DNA of 64,000 bases from an uncultured Veillonella sp. GTDB lineage: Bacteria > Bacillota > Negativicutes > Veillonellales > Veillonellaceae. The DNA lies in NCBI RefSeq assembly GCF_934230905.1, contig NZ_CAKQFJ010000001.1, positions 1 to 64,000 of the forward strand. The letters are read 5' to 3'. Made by a program: the position numbers and the translations under genes. The first letter of the stretch is position 1. Each line of letters starts with the position of its first letter. The notes beneath the pieces are model-generated. The model searched no databases and had not been told where the DNA came from. It saw only the letters and a list, made by a program, of their open reading frames with translations. This document shows positions 8,565-16,313 of this stretch, piece by piece.

Positions 8565-8840
8565 TTATATGAATATTGCGTTGAAAAAGACGGCACGTCT
8601 CAGACGGATTTAGTAGAGACTAAACTCATGGGCTGAAAGGTTTGGAAATCTAGAGATGTGCGGATCACTTTGGAGCAAGCAGGAACCCTGCCGGTGAACA
8701 CCGTTATATGTTTAAGTGGCTTTCACAAAATGAAGCATAGTCATTCGCAGACGCGAGATGGCATCTAGCTTTCACAGAAGGTCAGTAGGGTGGTACCACG
8801 GATATTACGTCCGTCCCTTCGGGGGCGGGCGATTTTTTTA
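8565..8840 (+). promoter_or_regulatory. T-box leader of ileS
   Basis: The T-box motif AGGGTGGTACCACG (8787-8800) lies before a GC-rich terminator (GTCCGTCCC/GGGGGCGGGC, about 8809-8832) with a T-run. The long 5' domain matches stem I and the AGAGA/GGAACC elements of T-boxes in layout. Control by uncharged tRNA-Ile is inferred from ileS; an ATC at 8664-8666 is a possible specifier. Confidence 0.92.
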
Positions 8841-8857
8841 TGTAAAAGGAGCACATC

Positions 8858-11692
8858 ATGGATTACGGTAAGACGTTACATTTGCCTGAAACAGAATTTC
8901 CAATGCGCGGCAATTTGCCTAAGCGCGAACCAGAAATCTTAAAGTTCTGGGAAGACAACAAAATTTATCAAAAACGTTTGGAATTGCGTAAAGACGCAAA
9001 ACCTTTCATTTTGCATGATGGCCCTCCATATGCGAACGGTAAATTGCATATCGGTCATGCCCTCAACAAAACGTTGAAGGACATCATCATGAAATATAAG
9101 ACTATGACTGGTCACTATACTCGTTATATTCCTGGTTGGGATACACATGGTTTACCTATTGAACATGCGGTTATTAAAAACACTGGCCTTAACCGTCATG
9201 AAATGGCACCATTGGACTTGCGCAACAAATGTAAGGAATATGCATTAGAATGCGTAGAAACTCAAAAACAAGACTTCATTCGTTTTGGTGTATTAGGTGA
9301 ATGGGATCGTCCTTATTTGACATTGCGTCCAGAGTTCGAAGTAAAACAACTTGGCATCTTCGGCGAAATGGCAAAACGCGGACATATCTACAAAGGTCTT
9401 AAAACTGTATACTGGTGTACTCACTGTGAAACTGCATTGGCAGAAGCAGAAATCGAATACGCTGAGAAAAAATCCTTCTCCATTTACGTAAAATTCCCTT
9501 ACGTATCCGAGAAAAAAGTGACATTGCCAGCTGGCGTAGATCCAAAACAAGCATATGCTGTTATCTGGACAACTACTCCTTGGACAATGCCTGCCAACGT
9601 AGCAATTTCCGTCAACCCTGAACTTGAATATGGTTGGGTAAAAGTAGGCGAAGAATATTACTTGATGGCTACTGGGCTTGTTGAAGCAGCTATGAAAGAT
9701 ATCGGTATTGACGATTACGAAATCGTAAATCGCTTCTCTGGTGCAGATTTAGAATTGGCTGAATTCAAACATCCATTTGTTGAACGTAATGCCACAGTAT
9801 TGTGTGGTGACCATGTAACACTTGAAGCTGGTACTGGTTGCGTACATACAGCTCCTGCACATGGTGAAGACGACTTTAACATCGTTATGCGTTATAACAA
9901 GGAAGGCAAAACTGAACTTCCTATCGTATCTCTTGTTAATGAAACTGGTAACTACACGAAACAAGTCGACGACAATCGTTATGGCGATACTGAATTCCCA
10001 TTGGCTGGCGTAGAAATCCATGATGCAGAAGTGCCTGTTATTAAAATTTTGGCACACAATAATGCATTGCTTCATAAATCTAGCTTGCGTCACCAATACG
10101 CTCACTGCTGGCGTTGTAAAAACCCTGTCATCTACCGTGCTACAGAACAATGGTTCTCCTCTGTAGATGGGTACCGTCAACAAGCACTTGATGCTATCGA
10201 TAATCAAGTACAATGGATTCCTAAATGGGGTCATGATCGTATTTATAACATGGTTCGTGACCGTGGTGACTGGGTAATTTCTCGTCAACGTATTTGGGGC
10301 GTGCCAATTCCTATTTACTATTGTGAAAGCTGTGGCGAACATATTATCAACGATGATACTATTAAGGCATTGCAAGAAAAAGTAGCCGTAGAAGGATCCG
10401 ATGCTTGGTGGGCTCATAGTGCAAAAGAATTATTGCCAGAAGGTTTCACATGTCCTCATTGTGGTCATGATGAGTTCAAAAAAGAAACAGATATCATGGA
10501 CGTATGGTTTGACTCTGGTTCTTCTTGGTCTGGCGTACTTGAAGTTAACGGCTTAGACGTACCATGTGCGATGTACCTTGAAGGTTCTGACCAACATCGC
10601 GGCTGGTTCAACTCTTCCTTGTTAACGGCAGTAGCAACAACTGGTCATGCACCATACAACTCTGTATTGACTCACGGCTTCGTTGTGGACGGCGAAGGTC
10701 GCAAAATGTCTAAATCTGTAGGTAATACAGTAGCACCTAGCGACATCATCGATGTATATGGTGCTGATGTTATGCGTTTGTGGGTATCCTCTGCGGATTA
10801 TCAAGCAGACGTACGTTTGTCCAAAGACATCATAAAACAATTATCTGAAGTATATCGTAAGATCCGTAATACATTCCGTTTCTTGCTTGGTAACTTGGAT
10901 GACTTCAATCCAAACACCGATAAAGTGGCGTATGCAGATTTGTCCGAATTCGATAAATGGGCCTTGTTGCGCTTAGAAGAAGTACGTCAAAAGGTTACTG
11001 ATGCATACGAAAACTATGAATTCCACATGTTATATCATGCAATTCATAACTTCTGTACAGTAGACTTGAGCTCCATCTACCTTGATGTAATGAAAGGTAC
11101 TATGTATACTGAAACCCAAAACAGCGTAGCTCGTCGTTCAGCTCAAACAGCAATGTACGAAATCTTGAAAACATTAGTGGCTATGGTATCCCCAGTACTT
11201 TCCTTCACAGCTGAAGAAGTTTGGAAATACATGCCTAAAGAAGACGGCATGCCTGAATCTGTTATGCTTCAAGATTGGCCACAAGGTCATCCTGAACACT
11301 TCAACCAAGCTTTGGCTGATAAATGGAACCAATTGTTAGACTTGCGTACATCCGTACAAAAAGCATTGGAACTTGCTCGTCAAAACAAAACAATCGGTCA
11401 CCCATTGGATGCATCCGTTACAGTATATGCTGAAGGCGCTGCATTCGACGCATTGAACGCTCTTGGTGAAGAAAGCTTAGCTAAACTTGTTATCGTATCC
11501 GAAGCTCACATCGTTAATGGCACTGCACCAGCAGAGGCTGTAAAAGACGAAGAAACAGGCGTAGCTACAGTAGTTGCTCCATCTAAATTTAAAAAATGTG
11601 AACGCTGCTGGTGCCACCTTGATACAGTAGGTCAAGATAGCGAATACCCTACACTTTGCCATTGCTGTGCAGAAGCAGTGAAAGCTCTATAA
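8858..11692 (+). CDS. ileS: Isoleucyl-tRNA synthetase
   Basis: Charges tRNA-Ile with isoleucine and edits misactivated valine. The 944-residue class I synthetase has the HIGH motif in PPYANGKLHIGHALNK, an inserted CP1 editing domain (TTTPWTMPAN and GTGCVHTAPAHGEDD), WFDSGSSW, the KMSKS loop in GRKMSKSVGN, an anticodon-binding helical domain, and a C-terminal zinc finger with CERCW and CHCC cysteine pairs. This is the usual bacterial type of about 930-950 residues. The ATG at 8858 follows AAAAGGAGC. Regulated by the upstream T-box and ended by the terminator at 11717-11799. Confidence 0.97.
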   Translation: MDYGKTLHLPETEFPMRGNLPKREPEILKFWEDNKIYQKRLELRKDAKPFILHDGPPYANGKLHIGHALNKTLKDIIMKYKTMTGHYTRYIPGWDTHGLPIEHAVIKNTGLNRHEMAPLDLRNKCKEYALECVETQKQDFIRFGVLGEWDRPYLTLRPEFEVKQLGIFGEMAKRGHIYKGLKTVYWCTHCETALAEAEIEYAEKKSFSIYVKFPYVSEKKVTLPAGVDPKQAYAVIWTTTPWTMPANVAISVNPELEYGWVKVGEEYYLMATGLVEAAMKDIGIDDYEIVNRFSGADLELAEFKHPFVERNATVLCGDHVTLEAGTGCVHTAPAHGEDDFNIVMRYNKEGKTELPIVSLVNETGNYTKQVDDNRYGDTEFPLAGVEIHDAEVPVIKILAHNNALLHKSSLRHQYAHCWRCKNPVIYRATEQWFSSVDGYRQQALDAIDNQVQWIPKWGHDRIYNMVRDRGDWVISRQRIWGVPIPIYYCESCGEHIINDDTIKALQEKVAVEGSDAWWAHSAKELLPEGFTCPHCGHDEFKKETDIMDVWFDSGSSWSGVLEVNGLDVPCAMYLEGSDQHRGWFNSSLLTAVATTGHAPYNSVLTHGFVVDGEGRKMSKSVGNTVAPSDIIDVYGADVMRLWVSSADYQADVRLSKDIIKQLSEVYRKIRNTFRFLLGNLDDFNPNTDKVAYADLSEFDKWALLRLEEVRQKVTDAYENYEFHMLYHAIHNFCTVDLSSIYLDVMKGTMYTETQNSVARRSAQTAMYEILKTLVAMVSPVLSFTAEEVWKYMPKEDGMPESVMLQDWPQGHPEHFNQALADKWNQLLDLRTSVQKALELARQNKTIGHPLDASVTVYAEGAAFDALNALGEESLAKLVIVSEAHIVNGTAPAEAVKDEETGVATVVAPSKFKKCERCWCHLDTVGQDSEYPTLCHCCAEAVKAL

Positions 11693-11716
11693 TAGCGACT
11701 TATTTTAACACAATAT

Positions 11717-11799
11717 AAAAAATATCCCCTCCGATAAGCTCCACCGGCTTTAACGACCTAGCGGTCTAGCCAAAGTCACTTCTCGAAGGGGATATTTTT
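11717..11799 (+). terminator. ileS terminator carrying the nested palindromic element
   Basis: Outer arms AATATCCCCT...AGGGGATATT with A and T runs form a terminator. Its loop holds CTCCACCGGC...hairpin...GCCAAAGTCAC (11739-11779), a member of the repeat family also found at 19597, 38196, 39026 and 53851. A decayed relative (AAGGCCAAAAGTCGCC) follows at 11845-11862. Confidence 0.85.
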
Positions 11800-11917
11800 A
11801 TTAGTCCCAAAACTACGTTCTCTATTATAGGACCTTTCGTGGGGAAGGCCAAAAGTCGCCTTCTAAAGGGGCCATTTTTCTGTATTTCAATCAATCTGTG
11901 GTATTATTAATTGTTGT

Positions 11918-12022
11918 ATGGAGATTGTAGAACATAGATATAATCAATTAGTAGAACCAGAGTTTGGCATGGATCGGGCACATGTGATTGGCCAATTGAT
12001 ACAAGAACGAGCAAAAAATTAA
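11918..12022 (+). CDS. Possible 34-residue ORF or gene remnant
   Basis: An ATG at 11918 opens a 34-codon frame beginning MEIVEHRYNQLVEPEF and ending in QERAKN. It has no convincing ribosome binding site and lies between a terminator and the small peptide gene. Its polar composition looks protein-like, so it may be a gene tail left by deletion. Elsewhere between 11800 and 12149 I see only a palindrome, GATAATTGTTATC (12080-12092), which resembles a Fur-type site. Confidence 0.2.
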   Translation: MEIVEHRYNQLVEPEFGMDRAHVIGQLIQERAKN

Positions 12023-12149
12023 GAATTTTTTTAGATTTATGAATTCATTGCATACTACCGTTTTCCTTGAATATATGATGATAATTGTTATCGTCTGTTT
12101 TTCCTCATGAAACCTTTATGTGTAAAAATCTACTCGTTTCATGTTAAGA

Positions 12150-12178
12150 TTAACAAACTTGTTTATGATATTTATAGT
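12150..12178 (+). promoter_or_regulatory. Promoter of the 25-residue peptide gene
   Basis: TTAACA (12150-12155), exactly 17 nt, TATAGT (12173-12178). The inferred transcript would run from about 12185 to the terminator at 12317-12359. Confidence 0.6.
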
Positions 12179-12217
12179 TAGTTTAGTAAATGAGTATATG
12201 AGAAGGAGGAATATGCA

Positions 12218-12295
12218 ATGGTAGTAACAATCATTAAAGCTGTTATGACTGCTCTTACTGGTTTGGTAAACGCATTATTGCCTTTATTTAAATAA
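12218..12295 (+). CDS. 25-residue amphipathic/hydrophobic peptide
   Basis: The ORF encodes a 25-residue peptide starting MVVTIIKAVMTALTG and ending NALLPLFK. It has only two lysines and no acidic residue. AGAAGGAGGA lies seven bases before the ATG, among the strongest ribosome binding sites in the window. A 17-nt-spaced promoter lies upstream and a strong terminator immediately downstream, so it is a monocistronic gene of about 180 nt. The composition fits a membrane-active helix such as a type I toxin, a phenol-soluble-modulin-like peptide or a leaderless bacteriocin. No antisense promoter or repeat pair was recognised, unlike the locus at 38.5 kb. Function unknown. Confidence 0.7.
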   Translation: MVVTIIKAVMTALTGLVNALLPLFK

Positions 12296-12316
12296 TAAAG
12301 TCTACAAAACCCTCAT

Positions 12317-12359
12317 AAACCCTCAAAGTTTAAGTATATATACTTAGCTTTGAGGGTTT
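12317..12359 (+). terminator. Terminator of the small peptide gene
   Basis: AAACCCTCAAAG and CTTTGAGGGTTT form a perfect 12-bp stem with a T-rich tail, 21 bases after the peptide stop. Confidence 0.9.
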
Positions 12360-12541
12360 TTCTTTATGTCTATTTTTTGTATATTAGCATGTAAAAACAT
12401 ACAATTTTAATGTTTAAACGATATTTATTATTGGTTTAAATATAAGTACTTTTATTGATTATATCTAAAAATATACATATAATAAAAATGAATTATAGAT
12501 GAATTGTCGTCTAAAAACGTAATAAAGAGAGAATGAGAGAA

Positions 12542-13672
12542 ATGAAAAGAATATTAGTGGTAAAAGCTATGGTTCTTGGTGCCATAGCTTGTTCAATTAG
12601 TGCTGTAGGCTTTGCAGCGGATGTAGATGCTCAGCATATACAAGCTTTAGATAACACACAACAAAATGTACAACGAACAGATACACAGGATGCTCTCCAT
12701 TCTAACTGGATGGATCGTACCGACATTAAGGTAGGGGCACAAGCTAAGACCGGTATGCAAGTATCTATGGACACATTGCAACCATTAACTCATTATGATG
12801 AGAATTCTAAGTTCGTACTCTTTGTACAAGGTGGTATCGGTAGAGGTGGTCAAGAGCAGTCTGTTAGTTATTTCCATGGTTTTGAAGGCTTTTGGTATCC
12901 TTATAATCCTGTTACTGGTAAAGGTGATCAACGGATTATAGCAGAAAAATATGAAAATACTAAAACGGTAGGTGCTGTAGCTAATATTGGTATAGGGTAT
13001 CGCCATCTTAGTAAGAATGAACATGCTTATGTAGGTCTTAATGCCTTTGTGGATCGTGCCTTTTCCGAGAATGCTAATCGTGTAAGTGGGGGATTAGAAT
13101 ATGTATCTGGTCTTAACGAAGTCCGCGCTAATGTGTATAGAGGATTAGGGGATGCAAACCCTGAATCATATTTGGTACGGTTATCTCCGGACTATTTTAC
13201 ATTTGATTTGAATGGGGCGCCAGCTAACTATACGGTATTTAAGACTCAAAAGACCATGACTGGGTATGATATAAGTTACGCTCATACCTTTAAAAATGCT
13301 CGTTGGGCTCGTGCTTATGTTGGGGCATATCATTGGAACGGTCGTAGTGTTCTTAACCATACTGATGCATTATTGAAGTCCCTTGAAGTTGGTCACAATC
13401 ATGGATGGAAAGCAGGAGCTACGTTACAAGTAACACCACATGTATCGCTAGATGTAGGCTATACTTCGGATAGTAAGTATGCTAGTGGTGCCTATGGATT
13501 TGTTAAGTATACATTGGGGACATCTAAGTTTGCTTGGCATGGTGGCAAACATAGTGATGATGCTATTACAAATGCTCGTGCTAGAATGTTAGATAAGATA
13601 GAGCGTAGTCCGTTAACAATAGGCCATACATATGAAGAAGATTGGTATGTAAGACCTAATGATCACTTATAA
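12542..13672 (+). CDS. Outer-membrane beta-barrel, inverse-autotransporter type (first of three)
   Basis: A 376-residue protein with a Sec signal peptide (cleavage probably after GFAA, about residue 26). A conserved SNWMDRTDIKVG segment precedes a barrel region with GYRHLSKNEHAYVGLNAFVD, an NRVSGGLEYV strand and VRANVYRGLGD. These match the strand pattern of intimin/invasin (inverse autotransporter) beta domains, which normally insert in the outer membrane and export a C-terminal passenger. Here only about 45 residues follow the last strand, so there is no passenger. Start 12542 was chosen because it aligns with the paralogue at 13716; an ATG at 12533 is also possible. The three genes are close and in the same direction, probably one operon. 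Confidence 0.8.
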   Translation: MKRILVVKAMVLGAIACSISAVGFAADVDAQHIQALDNTQQNVQRTDTQDALHSNWMDRTDIKVGAQAKTGMQVSMDTLQPLTHYDENSKFVLFVQGGIGRGGQEQSVSYFHGFEGFWYPYNPVTGKGDQRIIAEKYENTKTVGAVANIGIGYRHLSKNEHAYVGLNAFVDRAFSENANRVSGGLEYVSGLNEVRANVYRGLGDANPESYLVRLSPDYFTFDLNGAPANYTVFKTQKTMTGYDISYAHTFKNARWARAYVGAYHWNGRSVLNHTDALLKSLEVGHNHGWKAGATLQVTPHVSLDVGYTSDSKYASGAYGFVKYTLGTSKFAWHGGKHSDDAITNARARMLDKIERSPLTIGHTYEEDWYVRPNDHL

Positions 13673-13715
13673 AATTGATGATAATTTATAAAACTAAAAG
13701 GAAAGGAGTTTCGTA

Positions 13716-14813
13716 ATGAAATATAAGTTAGTATTAACATCTATGGTTATGGGGGCCATAGTGTGTAGCACAAGTGCTGTAGTGGGAGCGGCCAATGTTG
13801 CGCCACAAGTGAGCGATACAGCAAAGCATGATGCGGTGCAATCGAGTTGGATGGATCGTACAGATGTCGTAGTGGGGACAGAATCTAAAGTGAAAACAGA
13901 GTTTGCTATCGAGACACTACAACCGCTCACACATTATGATGAGAATTCTAAGTCTGTACTTTTTGTACAAGGTGGTATCGGTAGTAAAGGAGGGCAATCT
14001 CATAAAACTAGTTACTTTGATGGTGCTGGAGCGTGGTATCAATTTAATCCCGCTTTAGGTGTTGCGGATATAATGCGTAATCCAGAACGACATGATGAGA
14101 CAAAATCTTTAGGTACTGTCGGTAATATTGGCTTAGGGTATCGTCAGCTTAGTAAACATGAACATGCTTATGTAGGCATTAATGCATTTGTTGATCGTGC
14201 TTTCTCTGAGAATGCTAATCGAGTTAGTGGAGGATTAGAATATGTGGCTGGTCTTAATGAGGTTCGTGCTAATGTATATAGAGATTTTGGAAATATAAAA
14301 TCTCAATCATATAATAAGAATGTGATTGAGCCTTTTTTCCCATTTCCTTTGAATGGTGGGACTTATTATTGCGATGTGTCTGAGTCTCAAAAGGTGTTAT
14401 CTGGTTATGATATAACTTATACTCGTTCATTTAAGAATGCTCTCTGGGCTCGTGTGCATATAGGAGCTTATCATTGGAAGGGACTTGGTATTTCATCACA
14501 TAGTGGTGGACCTTCGCAGATTTCTGATTTTGGTAATAGTTCTGGGTGGCAAGTTGGTACCACATTACAAGTGACACCGCATATATCACTAGATTTAGGT
14601 TATACATCGGATAGTAAATATGCTAGCGGTGCTTATGGTTTTATTAAGTATACTTTGGGTAAATCTAAGTTTGCTTGGCATAATGGCAAACATAGTGAGG
14701 ATATCATTACGAATGCTCGTGCTAGAATGCTAGATAAGGTAAATCGTAGTCCTATGATGATAGGTAGGTCTTATGATGAGTATTGGGTAGTAGTACCACG
14801 TGATCATTTGTAA
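13716..14813 (+). CDS. Outer-membrane beta-barrel, inverse-autotransporter type (second of three)
   Basis: A 365-residue paralogue of the preceding protein. It shares the signal peptide layout, the SSWMDRTDVVVG motif, the ETLQPLTHYDENSK strand, the AYVGINAFVDRAFSENANRV strand pair and the C-terminal ARMLDKVNRSPMMIG helix. The loop after the first strand pair and the loop near residues 195-220 differ strongly from its neighbour, as expected for surface-exposed loops, while the strands are nearly identical even at DNA level. AAAGGAAAGGAG precedes the ATG. No passenger domain. Possible roles are adhesion, porin-like function or envelope structure; none can be decided from sequence. Confidence 0.8.
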   Translation: MKYKLVLTSMVMGAIVCSTSAVVGAANVAPQVSDTAKHDAVQSSWMDRTDVVVGTESKVKTEFAIETLQPLTHYDENSKSVLFVQGGIGSKGGQSHKTSYFDGAGAWYQFNPALGVADIMRNPERHDETKSLGTVGNIGLGYRQLSKHEHAYVGINAFVDRAFSENANRVSGGLEYVAGLNEVRANVYRDFGNIKSQSYNKNVIEPFFPFPLNGGTYYCDVSESQKVLSGYDITYTRSFKNALWARVHIGAYHWKGLGISSHSGGPSQISDFGNSSGWQVGTTLQVTPHISLDLGYTSDSKYASGAYGFIKYTLGKSKFAWHNGKHSEDIITNARARMLDKVNRSPMMIGRSYDEYWVVVPRDHL

Positions 14814-14875
14814 TATTAATATAATCTAGAGAGATTACATTGGGGTAAGAATTGATGTAAGAGGGAGAGCTTATA

Positions 14876-16156
14876 ATGATAAATAATGTAATGTTGAAAG
14901 CCATGGTTTTAGGAGCCATGGCTGTGAGCCTATCTGCTACGGACATTGCAGCAGATGTTCATAATACCAATGGTGTAGAATCTACACAGCAAGCTATAGT
15001 AATAGATGAGTCTAAACGTGATGCTGTTCGTTCCACTTGGATGGACCGTACGGATATTGCTGTAGGTATACAGACCGGAGGCCAGTCCCAATTAGATAAT
15101 GGACATTTTTTAACGGATGACCAAAATTCAATCTATAATAAGCAGTCTGATTATGGTAATTTAACGAAATCCTATATAGAAACATTGCACCCTATTTCTC
15201 ATTATGATGAGAACAGTAAAAGTGTTCTATTTGTACAGGGGCGCATTGGACGTGGCGGTGAGAAAATAGCATCGAAAGAAATGCGTGGTTACCTTCTCCC
15301 TGAATTAACAATCAATCGGCATGGGCAATCTAGTTACACTAAAATAAATACGGATGAAAAATCATCAGAAACATTAGGGGTTATTGGTACTGTTGGTATT
15401 GGATATAGACGTCTGAGCCGAAATGAACATGCCTATGTAGGTGTCAATGCATTCGTAGATCGAGCTTTTAAAGACAATTACAATCGCATTAGCGGCGGCG
15501 TAGAGTATGTAAACGGACTCAACGAGGTATATGCTAATGTGTACAGGGGGCTTGGTAATAAGGATCTTGTAAAAGGTGGTGGTGGTAATCCATACCCTAA
15601 ACGCTTATATCCTAATGGTTATCCAGAAGGGTTTAGTTTACCTGATAGTCCATACGGTGTTATTCCATCAGAGAATTATTATACATATAAAGGCGGTAGA
15701 GCACTAGGTGGCTATGAAATCGGTTTTGCTAGATCCTTTAAGAATGCTCGTTGGGCTCGTGCCTATGTAAATGGATATCGCTGGAAGGGGCAAGGTTTTG
15801 GCCATGAACAAAATTATAATTGGGGACGTCCGGGCCATTGGTCCGTTCCATGGTTTTCTGTGCGGAATGCAAATCACTATAAGGGAATTAAAATCGGTGC
15901 TGAATTACAGTTAACGCCACATATATCCTTAGATATTGGGTATAACAATGCTAATAATATGTCTAAAGGTATGTATGGTACTGTGAAATATACATTAGGT
16001 ACATCTAAATTTGCCTTCTGGGGTGGTAAACATAGTGATAATAGAATTACTACTGCTCGTTCTAAAATATTAGATAAGGTACGCCGCCAAGATATGATTG
16101 TAGAATCCTTTGATGATATTGAATACGATTATTTAGCACCTATCAATCAATTGTAA
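14876..16156 (+). CDS. Outer-membrane beta-barrel, inverse-autotransporter type (third of three)
   Basis: A 426-residue, more diverged paralogue. The STWMDRTDIAVG motif is followed by an extra segment of about 30 residues before the ETLHPISHYDENSK strand, and the loop after VYRGLGN is longer and rich in Gly, Pro and Tyr (about residues 225-270). The strands AYVGVNAFVDRAF and NRISGGVEYVNG and the terminal helix SKILDKVRRQ are conserved. GAGGGAGAG precedes the ATG. A large bidirectional terminator at 16233-16303 closes the cluster. Confidence 0.8.
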   Translation: MINNVMLKAMVLGAMAVSLSATDIAADVHNTNGVESTQQAIVIDESKRDAVRSTWMDRTDIAVGIQTGGQSQLDNGHFLTDDQNSIYNKQSDYGNLTKSYIETLHPISHYDENSKSVLFVQGRIGRGGEKIASKEMRGYLLPELTINRHGQSSYTKINTDEKSSETLGVIGTVGIGYRRLSRNEHAYVGVNAFVDRAFKDNYNRISGGVEYVNGLNEVYANVYRGLGNKDLVKGGGGNPYPKRLYPNGYPEGFSLPDSPYGVIPSENYYTYKGGRALGGYEIGFARSFKNARWARAYVNGYRWKGQGFGHEQNYNWGRPGHWSVPWFSVRNANHYKGIKIGAELQLTPHISLDIGYNNANNMSKGMYGTVKYTLGTSKFAFWGGKHSDNRITTARSKILDKVRRQDMIVESFDDIEYDYLAPINQL

Positions 16157-16232
16157 TATGGCCAGAGAATACTATGAACATGGTGTTACTGATGTTGGTT
16201 TATAAGGTATGATAACATAGCCTTAATTTAAT

Positions 16233-16303
16233 AAAAAGAACGCATAGAGGCCCCAGTATTCAATCGATAGATTAAATACTGAGGCCTTGTATGCGTTCTT
16301 TTT
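16233..16303. terminator. Large bidirectional terminator
   Basis: AAAAAGAACGCAT and ATGCGTTCTTTTT arms with an inner GAGGCC/GGCCT and AGTATT/AATACT stem separate the convergent barrel and Sel1 genes. Confidence 0.9.
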
Positions 16304-16313
16304 ATTTTGTTTA

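Noticed and set aside
9749..10417. 222-codon ORF antisense to ileS
   Set aside because: Shadow frame opposite the ileS catalytic core without ribosome binding site.
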